From assembly GCF_008764245.1 (NCBI RefSeq), contig NZ_VTQV01000013.1:1-64000 (forward strand): a DNA stretch of 64,000 bases, in the 5' to 3' direction. A program made the position numbers and the translations under genes. Below, piece by piece: positions 1 through 8,896 of this stretch (position 1 is the first letter of the stretch; each line of letters starts with the position of its first letter). The DNA is from Bacillus subtilis (GTDB taxonomy: Bacteria; Bacillota; Bacilli; Bacillales; Bacillaceae_C). The notes beneath the pieces were generated by a model. That model saw only the letters and a program-made list of their open reading frames with translations, made no database searches and had not been told where the DNA came from.

Positions 1-63
1 TCCTCCTTAAAAGTCATTGTATAAATTTAACTTAGATGTGTCCATGAAACTATACTAGCATCA

Positions 64-93
64 CTTATATCATGCTTAAGCATACTTAATCAA
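64..93 (-). promoter_or_regulatory. Putative sigma-A promoter with palindromic operator for a gene left of the window
   Basis: On the minus strand TTGATT, an 18-base spacer and TATAAG form a plausible promoter. The spacer contains the perfect palindrome ATGCTTAAGCAT at 72-83, placed as a repressor site would be. A ribosome site (AAGGAGGA on the minus strand) lies at positions 1-8, so the gene it serves begins just outside the window. The regulator is unknown. Confidence 0.4.
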
Positions 94-222
94 ACCTATA
101 ACAAATTTGAACATAATTCAGTTTAATATGGAGGAATAAAAAGTGCAAAGAAAATCGAGTGAGAGGAAAAATTTAGGACAGAAGGAAACACGAAGCGCCC
201 TAAAGGCGGATCAATTCGGTCA

Positions 223-2499
223 TCATGAATGCCCTCTAACTCCATCCTTTAACCATTTCGCTGTCAATGTATCTGTATTTAACATCTTTTCTGGTGTTCC
301 TTCAAATATAATATGTCCGCCTTGTTCTCCTCCTTCAGGACCCAGTTCTATGATCCAGTCGCTTGCAGCTATAAAGTTCAAATTATGTTCAATGATGATT
401 ACAGAATTCCCCTTGTTAACTAGAGTTTGAAAGACGTCTAGGAGTTTTCCGTTATCTTTTGAGTGTAGTCCTAAAGATGGCTCGTCTAATAGGTAGATTT
501 GTCCTTCCTTTTGTAAGTGGCTTGCAAGTTTTAGACGTTGAATTTCTCCTCCGCTTAAAGAACTAGTCGTCTGCCCTAAGGTTAGATAACCTAATCCTAC
601 TTCTTTCAGTGTCTGCACTCTTTTTATTATCTTTGGCATTTTAAAATAATTCATCGCCTCGTCGATCGTTAAAGCTAAAATCTCTACTATATTTTTATCT
701 TCATACCTATAGGATAGCGCTTCGTCTGAATATCTTGTACCGCCACATGCTTCACAGCGAACAGTCACTGGGTCTGCAAAGGCTACATCAGGCTTTGTCA
801 CTCCTTTTCCATTGCAGATCGGACATGCCCCTAAAGAGTTAAAGCTGAATAAACCTGCTGGTTGTCCCGTGCTTCTCGAAAATATCGTGCGAATATCATC
901 CATGATGCCCATATATGTAGCCAGTGTCGAACGGTTGGAGATTCCGATGCCACCTTGTCCAACCATAATGGATTCGGGATAATTTTCTACGAATGCTTCC
1001 AATATTAACGAGCTTTTCCCTGAACCAGATACTCCACATATAGAGACTAAGACATTTTTGGGAATATTTAGGCTTATATTTTTTAAGTTATTGTTCCTTG
1101 CATTTTTTATTGTAAAATAACTTTGGATAGCCCTTGGATTTTGATTTATTTGTAGGTTGTCGTTGAGGATGGTTGCAGTTGGAGTGTTTTTGAGTCCCAC
1201 TAATTTTCCTTGATAGATCACTTCTCCACCATTTACACCTGCTCCTGGTCCCATCTCTATTATTTCATCCGCTACTTTTATCACTGATAAATCGTGTTCG
1301 ATGACGATGACAGTATTGTGTTGTTCTTTTAGACTTTTTAGCATCTGAATTAACAGGTCAACTTCTTCCGGGTGAAGTCCTGCACTTGGTTCGTCAAATA
1401 TGTATGTGATATTGTTTAAACTGCTTCCTAAATGACGAGCGATTTTTACCCTTTGCGCCTCACCACCAGATAGGGTCCCCATTTTTCTTGATAGGCTTAG
1501 ATATCCTAATCCCATTTTAATGAGATGTTTTATCTGTGGGATTGCCTGTTGTGCTATAGATTTTCCTATCGGATCTGTAATCTTTGTTAATTCTTTTAGT
1601 ATGTCTGTAAGTTCTAATAGATCGTATTCTGCGATATTTAAGCCATTTATTCTGCATGCCAATACTTTTGGATTTAGACCTGAACCGTGACATGTAGGGC
1701 ATAATGATTGTGTCGATACAGCTAAGACATCATCCTGTGATACTTCTTTTAGTTTCGAGATATCTCTGTTGATATAAAGACGCGTAAATCTTGGCAATAA
1801 CCCATCCCACTCATGATCTTGCGGCCCATTTTTCGTGTGAAATGGCGCATAAACTTTCTCACCTTCCGCGGGACCATATAATAGCAAATGGAGTTTTTCT
1901 TCTGAGTAGTCCTTTATAGGTAGGTCTGGATCAAATAATCCGCCAGTCATCATCCATCTGCCCTGCCAACCTGAAGGTGATAATGGCTTAAACTTCACCG
2001 CATAATCGCGAAGTGACTTATTGAAATCGATCATCTTATTTAGGTCTGGCGCAATGACTTCTCCGAATCCACTACATTTCGGACATCTGCCAAAGGAACT
2101 TTGACTCGAAAAATCGGTAGCAGAACCTATCGATGGCTTTCCTATTCGCGAAAACAAAAGTCTAATCAATGGATCGATATCCATATAGGTACCAACTGTT
2201 GAACGAGAATTACCTCCTATCGGTCGTTGCTCTACGACTACAACCGGGCTTAAGTTTTGCATAAGATCCGCGTGAGGCCTTTCGTATCTTGGCATTTGAT
2301 TTCTAACATAAAGAGGATAATTCAAAGTCATCTGTCTTCTACTCTCTGTTGCTAAAGTATCGAAAACGACTGAGCTCTTTCCTGAGCCTGACAGACCAGT
2401 AAATACAATGATTTTTTCTTTCGGTATGGTTAAATCTACATTTTTCAAGTTATTTTCTCTCATTCCCCTTAAAATGATTTCAACCTTTCTTTCTGACAT
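223..2499 (-). CDS. UvrA-like ABC ATPase (short UvrA paralogue)
   Basis: This 758-residue protein has two UvrA-type ATPase halves. The first Walker A is GLSGSGKSS (residues 35-43) with signature LSGGEAQR and Walker B IFDEPSAGLHP. The second has GVSGSGKSS, LSGGEIQR and LLDEPSLGLH. Zinc-type CxxC pairs occur (CPKC, CPTC, CPICNGKG, CEAC). True UvrA is about 950 residues, so this is a shortened UvrA2-like paralogue. Such proteins bind DNA or have been linked to drug tolerance, but their role in repair is unsure. The start follows AAAGGATG. It stands alone, with no uvrB nearby. Confidence 0.85.
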   Translation of the reverse strand: MSERKVEIILRGMRENNLKNVDLTIPKEKIIVFTGLSGSGKSSVVFDTLATESRRQMTLNYPLYVRNQMPRYERPHADLMQNLSPVVVVEQRPIGGNSRSTVGTYMDIDPLIRLLFSRIGKPSIGSATDFSSQSSFGRCPKCSGFGEVIAPDLNKMIDFNKSLRDYAVKFKPLSPSGWQGRWMMTGGLFDPDLPIKDYSEEKLHLLLYGPAEGEKVYAPFHTKNGPQDHEWDGLLPRFTRLYINRDISKLKEVSQDDVLAVSTQSLCPTCHGSGLNPKVLACRINGLNIAEYDLLELTDILKELTKITDPIGKSIAQQAIPQIKHLIKMGLGYLSLSRKMGTLSGGEAQRVKIARHLGSSLNNITYIFDEPSAGLHPEEVDLLIQMLKSLKEQHNTVIVIEHDLSVIKVADEIIEMGPGAGVNGGEVIYQGKLVGLKNTPTATILNDNLQINQNPRAIQSYFTIKNARNNNLKNISLNIPKNVLVSICGVSGSGKSSLILEAFVENYPESIMVGQGGIGISNRSTLATYMGIMDDIRTIFSRSTGQPAGLFSFNSLGACPICNGKGVTKPDVAFADPVTVRCEACGGTRYSDEALSYRYEDKNIVEILALTIDEAMNYFKMPKIIKRVQTLKEVGLGYLTLGQTTSSLSGGEIQRLKLASHLQKEGQIYLLDEPSLGLHSKDNGKLLDVFQTLVNKGNSVIIIEHNLNFIAASDWIIELGPEGGEQGGHIIFEGTPEKMLNTDTLTAKWLKDGVRGHS

Positions 2500-2563
2500 T
2501 TTGTCATCCTTTCCGATTTATTTTTTTCTATATCCCGTTCACTTAAAGTCTTGCCACGCAGAT

Positions 2564-2592
2564 GAAAAATAGTCTTCTCCATGGAGAAGACT
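2564..2592 (-). terminator. Intrinsic terminator of the nhaC operon
   Basis: A perfect 22-base palindrome at 2571-2592 (half-site AGTCTTCTCCA) is followed on the minus strand by ATTTTTC. It lies 57 bases beyond the nhaC stop codon. Confidence 0.75.
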
Positions 2593-2648
2593 AAACTTAT
2601 TCGTGAATTCCACGGTACTTGGACTTAGGCGCCAGCAGTGGGACACTT

Positions 2649-4130
2649 TTACTTTGAGGGCGGTCCGATGCGGCCCCTATTGTGATAAAGTGTATTTTGT
2701 TTTTCTTGAGGGAAACTTACCGGTTTTCCATCTGGACCTTCATATTGACGGCCCCATCCTGTTATTACGGAGAATAATAGGACTAAGAATAGGATCATGC
2801 AATAGATCATTCCACCGCTGACCTCCGTTAGTAAAAGTGGCTCAACAAAATCATAACCTTGTGTCAGCAAAGCACCGAGGAAGACAAACACACTTAAAAA
2901 AGGGACGATAAGCACAATCGAATTCGCAAAACCATCCAATAGATTGGAACGACGATATGGATGCAAACCGACACGTTTGCCAATCTCATTCTGCACTTTT
3001 CCAAAGGTCGTCATCGATGCACTAGTCACACCACCAAAAATTAAAGTTGTGAACGAAATACCTAACATCATGGCGATTTCGGCACCGCGAGCCTTTTTGC
3101 ATAACTTGCTATTCAGGATGCTATTTGTAACTTTTTCAAGCACACCCGCACCATTAAGCACACCCATGATCCCATAGACAGACATAACGAGCGTAACAGT
3201 TCCCATCATACCGCTGACGCCTGCTGTTAGAAACCCTGCCGGAACACCATCCACAACGGAGATAATATCGCCGAACGCTAACAGTTTACATGCTAAACCA
3301 GTAATGGTCCCTAAAATAATCCCAACCGTAATCGCCTTATAAATATCACGGAATTTGATTGCAACCATTAACATTGCAACTACTGGAATGAGCATCACCA
3401 GTGTCATTGGGTTCATATTTTCAACAAGGATATCCGAAGCGTTCGCAGCGACCGTTCCATCACCTCCAAAAATCCAGAACAAAGTAAAGGTGATCGTACC
3501 TGCAACGAAAGAATATTTAAATCGAGTGGCAACGCAACCACCTAATTCGGCAAAACCCTTCTTTTTTGTATATTCTTGTGTTCCTGCCGAGATGATCGTC
3601 GTATCTGAAATGGGCGCTAAATTATCACCAAAAATCGCACCACTAACAATGGCGCCCGCTAGGAAGGCAGGGTCGCATCCCAACAATACGCCTGCCGGGT
3701 AGAAAATTGGAAAACAGGTAAACAGAGATCCGATGGAAGATCCAGTAGCGGTAGCAATGATACACACTGCTAAGAATGTAAATGCTGTGAAAAACCCTCC
3801 ATCCACATCTAGTAATCTGGCAATCCATACAAAACCACCTGAAATATTCGTTGCTTTGATTAGTTCAGAGAACATCCCAATAATGAACAACAAGACAGCT
3901 ATCGGCACAGCTTCTCGCACACCTTCATAAACGGAATGCCAATAACGTTCATAATTCCCTTTCTGTACAAAAATAGCGCCAATCATCAATGCAACAAAAC
4001 CACCCATAGCAAGTGCATACATTTCAAATGCTTTAAAAACGATAAAATACAATACACAGAAAAACAGAAAAATAGCAACTGGAATAAACGCAATCCCCCA
4101 GCCACCTCTAAATTTAAGTTTTTGCTCCAT
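2649..4130 (-). CDS. NhaC-family Na+/H+ antiporter-like membrane transporter
   Basis: A 493-residue integral membrane protein with about 11-12 hydrophobic segments. It has the NhaC-type core: TATGSSIGSLFTCFP around residues 125-140 and GAIFGDNLAPISDTTI around 165-180. The family exchanges sodium for protons, although some members carry other solutes. It is the last gene of a three-gene minus-strand operon after a TIGR04076 gene and an aldo/keto reductase. Its start follows GGGAG within a triplicated 19-bp stretch. A distant tryptophan-type T-box lies upstream of the operon, so a substrate other than sodium is possible. Confidence 0.85.
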   Translation of the reverse strand: MEQKLKFRGGWGIAFIPVAIFLFFCVLYFIVFKAFEMYALAMGGFVALMIGAIFVQKGNYERYWHSVYEGVREAVPIAVLLFIIGMFSELIKATNISGGFVWIARLLDVDGGFFTAFTFLAVCIIATATGSSIGSLFTCFPIFYPAGVLLGCDPAFLAGAIVSGAIFGDNLAPISDTTIISAGTQEYTKKKGFAELGGCVATRFKYSFVAGTITFTLFWIFGGDGTVAANASDILVENMNPMTLVMLIPVVAMLMVAIKFRDIYKAITVGIILGTITGLACKLLAFGDIISVVDGVPAGFLTAGVSGMMGTVTLVMSVYGIMGVLNGAGVLEKVTNSILNSKLCKKARGAEIAMMLGISFTTLIFGGVTSASMTTFGKVQNEIGKRVGLHPYRRSNLLDGFANSIVLIVPFLSVFVFLGALLTQGYDFVEPLLLTEVSGGMIYCMILFLVLLFSVITGWGRQYEGPDGKPVSFPQEKQNTLYHNRGRIGPPSK

Positions 4131-4186
4131 ACTAAACTCCCTATTCTATGCTAAACTTTCTATTCTATACTAAACATCCATTTTCA
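4130..4186. repeat. Three tandem 19-bp units over the nhaC ribosome-binding region
   Basis: Three adjacent 19-base units (4130-4148, 4149-4167, 4168-4186) share the core TRCTAAAC. They fill the gap between the aldo/keto reductase stop and the nhaC start. Only the unit next to nhaC keeps both the GGGAG ribosome site and ATG. Confidence 0.8.
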
Positions 4187-4187
4187 C

Positions 4188-5234
4188 TTATTCTTCGTTT
4201 AAATTCATCTTCATAATATTTCTGAATTTTGAACCCGCGGTACGTTCAAGCTCAAAAGGTTCACCTTCTAAAGTTGGATAGTTGCTTAAAAATTGCTCGA
4301 TTTCGTCAATATCAGATTGATCAAGTTCAAAATTAAAGATACGAGCATTGGACTCCACATGGCTGCTGTTTCTAACACCAATAATAGACGCCCCAACACC
4401 TTCTTGACTTAATATATATTTTGTAGCAACTTGAGCGATATTGACAGCGTGCTTTTTAGCGATTCGTTTAAGCAATAACAACAATTCTTGGTAGGCATTC
4501 CAGCCTAACGTTTCTTCAACAACCTGCAAATATTTAACAAGTGAACGGTTATCAGGGTCAACTTCCTCTGTACCAATCCATTTTTCCGCTAATAAACCGC
4601 CGGATAATGTACCATAGCATAACAAGGTAATACCTTTGTTTCGACAATACGGTAATAATTCTTTTTCTACACGTCGATCAAAAACTGAGTATTGATTTTG
4701 ACAAGATACAATTGGTATTCCAGCATCAACAATTTCGGATAAATGCTTCGTATCAAAGTTTGTAACAGCGATATTACGGATCTTTCCTTTTTCCTTCAGT
4801 TTCAACAGATCACCCGCTGTCTCAACATAGCCAGGCACATTGTAGTCCCACCAGTGAAACTGCACGAGATCCAATACATCTCGTTTTTGACGTTTAAGGC
4901 TTCTGTCAATTATATTTTCTGTGTAATTGTAATCGACCTGACTAAGCAATTGGAGATCCGGTACATACTTTGTATGAATTTGAATATCATGTGGAGAAAG
5001 GGCGCTCCCAGATTTTAGTTCCGTCAAAAATTCACCAAGGAATTCTTCTGTTCCCGTATAAATATCTGCACAATCAAATGTCGTAAACCCTCTTTCAGCA
5101 AGCATATGGAAGGCCTTCATAACATCTTGCATGTCTAAATTTGCTTTTAAGCTATGTCCTTCCGAGAGCTGCCAGCACCCATTAATCACTCTGCTAATTG
5201 TATAATCCTTTGCTAATTCGAATCTTTCAACCAT
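4188..5234 (-). CDS. Aldo/keto reductase
   Basis: A 348-residue soluble NAD(P)H-dependent oxidoreductase of the aldo/keto reductase superfamily. The catalytic tetrad is visible as D54 and Y59 in FDCADIY, K89 in HTKY and H127 in QFHWW. The C-terminal cofactor region contains IIGVRNSSHVESNARIF. The substrate cannot be read from sequence. The start ATG overlaps the stop of the preceding gene by one base (TAATG), so the two are translationally coupled. Confidence 0.88.
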   Translation of the reverse strand: MVERFELAKDYTISRVINGCWQLSEGHSLKANLDMQDVMKAFHMLAERGFTTFDCADIYTGTEEFLGEFLTELKSGSALSPHDIQIHTKYVPDLQLLSQVDYNYTENIIDRSLKRQKRDVLDLVQFHWWDYNVPGYVETAGDLLKLKEKGKIRNIAVTNFDTKHLSEIVDAGIPIVSCQNQYSVFDRRVEKELLPYCRNKGITLLCYGTLSGGLLAEKWIGTEEVDPDNRSLVKYLQVVEETLGWNAYQELLLLLKRIAKKHAVNIAQVATKYILSQEGVGASIIGVRNSSHVESNARIFNFELDQSDIDEIEQFLSNYPTLEGEPFELERTAGSKFRNIMKMNLNEE

Positions 5235-5578
5235 TATTCATAATCTCCTTTATGTATAGGTTCAATTGTGCAATCCGCATGACTAAAGTCCTTCGCTCCG
5301 ATTCGAGTTATTTTAAATCTTGCACCACAGTTTGGATCTGGGCAAGCAATGACACTATCAGACAACATCCAATCATTTTCATGCAGGATCCGCTGCTTCG
5401 CAGGCAGTAATGGCAAAATCGCGCTTAAAGCATACATGGAAAATGAATTATTTTCCGGGAAAATAATGTCCTCTCCTATAACTAGGAAATAGTCACCTTC
5501 CTTATGTTTGCATACCATTGGTTTATCCGTAGCAACAACCTCTACTTTTAAATTATATAGTGTAAATTTATCATCCAT
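5234..5578 (-). CDS. TIGR04076 family protein
   Basis: A small soluble protein of 114 residues with the pattern of the TIGR04076 family: an N-terminal beta-rich part (YNLKVEVVATDK), the segment GEDIIFPENNSFSMYALSAILPLLPAKQR, and a cysteine motif CPDPNCGARF near residue 85. The family has no known biochemical function and is often found beside oxidoreductases. The chosen ATG at 5578 is preceded by TAGGAGGTGG; an upstream in-frame codon has no ribosome site. It is the first gene of the operon. Confidence 0.75.
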   Translation of the reverse strand: MDDKFTLYNLKVEVVATDKPMVCKHKEGDYFLVIGEDIIFPENNSFSMYALSAILPLLPAKQRILHENDWMLSDSVIACPDPNCGARFKITRIGAKDFSHADCTIEPIHKGDYE

Positions 5579-5631
5579 GGGTCCACCTCCTATCAACACT
5601 TGCCATGATCAATAAAGTAAAACTTCATTCA

Positions 5632-5720
5632 GCGAGGGTTTAGGCCGCAGGATGCAAGTCACGCAGACGTTGCCACAGGACGTAGCGATCTTAGTTTGCG
5701 TTTTCAATTCTCCCACTGAA
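5632..5720. repeat. Intergenic palindromic repeat, degenerate copy
   Basis: The segment contains GCAGGATGCAAGTCACGC followed by GTTGCCACAGGACGTAGCGA. This matches a copy at 25.6 kb (GCAGGACGCAGGTCAC ... GTTGCGACAGGATGTCGCGA). I found no credible gene between 5579 and 5963. Besides the repeat this gap holds only AT-rich sequence. Confidence 0.6.
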
Positions 5721-5963
5721 TAAAAATGATCTTAGGCTAAAGACGCCATTTTCTAAGGCAACGCCTAAGTAGCCAACATCTTGTTGGTCCGAACCAATCG
5801 GGTTTCAGTCGGCTTCCACCTATCACTTACTCGATTACTTAAAGTCTTAAGTTGCTAGATTACTACCAGTTAATCTAGAATGGCTATTTTCTATTTCGTT
5901 TATCATTCTCCATTCTTTTATTATTTAAATTCTGGGATTTTTCACATTTATGTCGTTATATAT

Positions 5964-6217
5964 AAAAAACACTAATCCTTGAATGAATTCGAGGACAAGT
6001 GTTAGCTTGCGGTACCACCATGTTTGATATGCATCATACATATCCTCTCTGCAGAATGCACACACACCCTAAACCTATAACGCAGGTTTTACGTCTAAAC
6101 TACTTAAAAAATTCTTTTGCTTCGCCCCTTGAGGCCCATTTGCTGTTACTGCATCTGCCCAGCTTACACCATCTCGGATTCGCTGAAAGAACAGTTTTAC
6201 TCCCTCATCTACGGTTT
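5964..6217 (-). ncRNA. T-box leader, tryptophan-type specifier
   Basis: The T-box motif CATGGTGGTACCGC lies at 6009-6022 (minus strand). An intrinsic terminator of about 12 pairs followed by six U residues lies at 5964-6002. Stem I has the AGTAA internal-loop motif on its 5' side and AACAG-C-AAA-TGG-G-CCTC on its 3' side, placing TGG (Trp) in the specifier position. The apical part shows AGATGGTGTAAGC. The next gene is the TIGR04076 gene, about 385 bases downstream. The specifier was read by hand, without a covariance model. Confidence 0.8.
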
Positions 6218-6223
6218 TAAAAA

Positions 6224-6252
6224 ATCATAGCAATATCGTTTTCTATTGTCAA
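6224..6252 (-). promoter_or_regulatory. Sigma-A promoter of the Trp-type T-box leader
   Basis: TTGACA (6247-6252), a 17-base spacer and TATGAT (6224-6229) on the minus strand, just upstream of the T-box stem I. Confidence 0.75.
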
Positions 6253-6326
6253 CAATTTGTTCAATTAATCGCGCAATTGTTGAATAGGCTATTAGGACAT
6301 TCCCCTCTTACCTGTAATACGAGAGA

Positions 6327-7038
6327 CTACTCTGAGATGAGCGTATCATTTTCTCCATCCCTATCAATCCGGTACTTCTTAACATCGTTCCTATCCTCAT
6401 AAAAAATATATTGATCGTCGTAAGTAAAACTCAATACAGATTTATCCGTGATTTTCGAATAGTAAAATCCTCCAAATTCATGGCATAGATTTTGTATTGG
6501 TCTTTACGATTCAAAAAGAGCAATTCTGCGTCTGTCAAAACAAAATACGTTGTGACGATATCGGGAAGAACTGTGTCCGAATCCGTCTTCATATCATACT
6601 TAACAACTTGGTATTTTTCATTAAAATAAAAAAATACTGACCGTCGAAAGCGACACTTGTTAATAGCGGTGCATGAATGATGACATTTGCTTTGCCTGTC
6701 AATCTATTTACCCACCTTATCTTGTCTGATTCGATAAAATAAACATTCTTTTTATCCAAGAAGAAAGAATCTATTTCATAGTAAAAACTCGAATCTGAAG
6801 TATCCGCTGAATGAAGTCCTAAAAAATGATCTTCATGTGAATTGATGTTTTTTTCAAAAATTATCCTCTCATCAAAAGTCGCCGTATCTACTTCTATGAT
6901 GAAAAATCGACCCCGTTCTTCACCACGATGATAGGCAATTTCACTCAACTTCTCAAACTCTTGCTTCATATAATAGACAAACGGACCATTTCCATAAATA
7001 TAATAACTCACTTGATTCATGCATTTTTTAAATTTCAT
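6327..7038 (-). pseudogene. Frameshifted DUF5050-like beta-propeller gene
   Basis: The first 149 codons (7038-6589) encode propeller-like blades such as VYFIESDKIRWVNRLTG. The frame breaks in a run of seven T at about 6635. Adding one T restores QYFFYFNEKYQVVKYDMKTD. A second break near 6487 is followed by FYYSKITDKSVLSFTYDDQY and a TAG stop at 6327. The blades resemble DUF5050-type propellers found in Bacillus lipoproteins. No signal peptide is present. A repeat element starts only a few bases upstream of the ATG, so the true N-terminus may have been lost. Confidence 0.65.
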
Positions 7039-7041
7039 CCT

Positions 7042-7226
7042 AAGAAAAGCGCAAGCGCCCGTTTAGCGGCGTACAAATTTAAAGGCTTCTGAAGAGATAA
7101 AGGAAACACGGTGAGGACGAAGGACGAACCGATGTTGACTTATCGTAGGAAGAAGACATAAATTTGCTAGCCACTGGGCGCTGGAGCTAGATCATGCATT
7201 AGACAAAATTTATACTTTCCTATCCT
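7042..7226. repeat. Full-length intergenic palindromic repeat (about 185 bp)
   Basis: Begins AAGAAAAGCGCAAGCGCCCG and ends near GGGCGCTGGAGCTAG ... CCTATCCT. The ends are imperfect inverted copies of each other. It matches a copy at 24027-24208 over its length, including the shared core GATGTTGACTTATCGTAGG. It has no coding capacity. Confidence 0.85.
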
Positions 7227-7482
7227 GTAAAAAAGGGTAGTCTTATCCTGTTTCTCACGCTTGAATTTTTAAAAAATCAAGCTGCATGTAAACGCATTGG
7301 CGAGTTGCTTTTTTGCCAAAGCCTGCTCATACGCATAAACGACAATTGACCGATGTTGTCTTTTCATATTCACCTAACAACATCGCCAATCGTTATGGGA
7401 TTATTCGGTTTTCTCCACTCCTGATGCTGATATTCTAGTATCAGTGGAAAAGGAATTTCCCTGTTGATTGAATTTTCACCTA
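7227..7482. other. Intergenic stretch without a recognised gene
   Basis: About 255 bases between a repeat and the toxin gene. A minus-strand reading gives short peptide-like stretches (for example RSIVVYAYEQALAKKQLAN) but no start site or full frame, so it may be decayed coding DNA. I see no clear signal. Confidence 0.4.
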
Positions 7483-7794
7483 TTATATTAAGTTGCGATA
7501 TTCTCTTCTTCCATCAACAATAGCATAAATAATAACAGTCTTATCTGCCTCATTTATCTTATAAAAGACAAGATGTTTTTCAACAATTACTACTCTATAT
7601 CCCTGCTTTTTTAAAATCGAATATCTCGGTATACTTCCTGACTCCGGGAAGTCCTGAAGACGATTGATCGCAGTTTCTATTCTTTCCAAGTACCCAAGTG
7701 CAATATTAACATCTCTTGAATCATCTGCAATATAATATATGATGTCACGAAGTTGATCCTCTGCCTTATCCGTTCGTAATATTTTATACCTCAT
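7483..7794 (-). CDS. RelE/ParE-type toxin
   Basis: A 103-residue protein with the RelE/ParE fold pattern: an N-terminal LRTDKAEDQLRDIIYYIAD helix region, LQDFPESGSIPRY in the middle, and the terminal YRVVIVEKHLVFYKINEADKTVIIYAIVDGRRE strands. Such toxins cleave ribosome-bound mRNA (RelE) or poison gyrase (ParE); which applies here cannot be decided. The start MRYKILR follows GAAAGG and lies inside the end of the antitoxin gene (11-base overlap), so translation is coupled. Confidence 0.82.
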   Translation of the reverse strand: MRYKILRTDKAEDQLRDIIYYIADDSRDVNIALGYLERIETAINRLQDFPESGSIPRYSILKKQGYRVVIVEKHLVFYKINEADKTVIIYAIVDGRREYRNLI

Positions 7795-8068
7795 CTTTTT
7801 TCCTTTCGAGTAACGATCCACGAATATCATCAAATGAATTCTGCATAGGTGCGACTCGCCCATTTTTCACATCGTCCTCAGCTTCTGCAAGTGTTCGCAG
7901 TAATTCCAGCTCTGATTTCATCTGATAGTAATCCTGTAATCCAAGAACTGCGGTATCGCCTCGCCCATTTACGGTAATAATAACTGCATCTCTTGACTCT
8001 TTGCACTGCTTTGAGATTTCATTATAATGATTTCTTAAATCTGCTGACGGTCTTATTGCAGATCCCAT
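7784..8068 (-). CDS. Phd/YefM-type antitoxin
   Basis: A 94-residue protein with the Phd/YefM DNA-binding N-terminus (IRPSADLRNHYNEISKQCKES, then DAVIITVNGRGDTAVLGLQDYYQM). A charged C-terminal tail (EDDVKNGRV...LLERKKDEV) would bind the toxin. It precedes the RelE/ParE toxin and overlaps it by 11 bases, the usual order. Such antitoxins normally repress their own operon. The start follows AGAGGCG. Confidence 0.85.
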   Translation of the reverse strand: MGSAIRPSADLRNHYNEISKQCKESRDAVIITVNGRGDTAVLGLQDYYQMKSELELLRTLAEAEDDVKNGRVAPMQNSFDDIRGSLLERKKDEV

Positions 8069-8160
8069 AGTATCGCCTCTTTCAATTGTTATTTTTTATA
8101 GTCATATTATATCGCATTGTGACTATTTACTCAATAATTTATTCATGCCTGCATTTCCAG

Positions 8161-8208
8161 GTGTCTGTCCCCAGCACTGTAAGCTTTTTCGTAGTGAGGG
8201 ACAGACTC
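8161..8208. repeat. Inverted repeat GTCTGTCCC/GGGACAGAC
   Basis: The arms GTCTGTCCC (8163-8171) and GGGACAGAC (8198-8206) flank a second short stem (CACT/AGTG). It lies between the antitoxin promoter region and the end of the acetyltransferase gene. It may end transcription or be a dispersed element. Confidence 0.5.
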
Positions 8209-8261
8209 CATTTAGAAACTAAATTTTAAATTGACAATCGGCTTAAGCATATAAGGATATC

Positions 8262-8831
8262 CTACATAGTATTTGTTTCTCTAATATCATAAGGATTTAT
8301 TATTCCGAAATAAATTAAGTCTTCATACTTACCATCTTTTACTACCTGGTCTTTTAATAATCCTTCTTGAACCATTCCTACTTTTTGCATAATTCTTCCA
8401 GAGGCAGGGTTGGATTTGAAATAACGTGCGAATACTTTATGTAATTCTTTCTCCTTAAATGCAAAATCTATTATTGCTTTTGCGGCTTCTGTACCGTAAC
8501 CTTTTCCCCAGTATTCCTCACCAATCCAATAGGCAATTTCCCCATTATTAAACTTTTGATTGTTTGATAATGAAATAGCACCATATAAATTTCCACTTAT
8601 TCTATCTGTAATTGCAAATTCATATGAACGATCTTCATCGAAATTTTTCTGGTGGTTTTCTATCCATACTAAGGCATCGTTTAAAGAATATGGATATGGT
8701 AAGTAAAGTGTACTTTTATAAATATTAAAATTATTACATAATGCTTGAACAGTTTCTGCGTCACTTTTTTCAAAAATCCTCAAATTCAATCTGTCAGTAA
8801 GAATTGTCTTTTTTATTCTATTGTACTTCAT
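8262..8831 (-). CDS. GNAT N-acetyltransferase, RimJ/RimL-like
   Basis: A 189-residue GNAT acetyltransferase that would transfer acetyl from acetyl-CoA to an amine. It starts with the RimJ/RimL-type TDRLNLRIFEKSDAETV. The acetyl-CoA loop is EYWGKGYGTEAAKAI near residues 107-121, followed by HKVFARYFKSNPASGRIMQKVGMVQEG. The substrate could be a protein N-terminus, an amino acid or a small toxic amine. The ATG follows GGAGGGAC. The gene lies directly behind a valine-type T-box, so it should be switched on when charged tRNA-Val is scarce, which is unusual for this family. Confidence 0.85.
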   Translation of the reverse strand: MKYNRIKKTILTDRLNLRIFEKSDAETVQALCNNFNIYKSTLYLPYPYSLNDALVWIENHQKNFDEDRSYEFAITDRISGNLYGAISLSNNQKFNNGEIAYWIGEEYWGKGYGTEAAKAIIDFAFKEKELHKVFARYFKSNPASGRIMQKVGMVQEGLLKDQVVKDGKYEDLIYFGIINPYDIRETNTM

Positions 8832-8896
8832 AAAATGTCCCTCCGAATTTAATTTTAGTTTTAAAATACCTACTAAATTAACCCTTATTTAAATAT

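Noticed and set aside
143-430. Plus-strand frame of 95 codons with GTG start and GGAGGA upstream
   Set aside because: Its last two thirds run antisense to the clear UvrA-like gene and it matches no family. The first 30 codons might be a gene remnant, but this cannot be supported.
7240-7480. Possible transposase remnant
   Set aside because: Short peptide-like stretches only, with no recognisable motif or terminal repeats.
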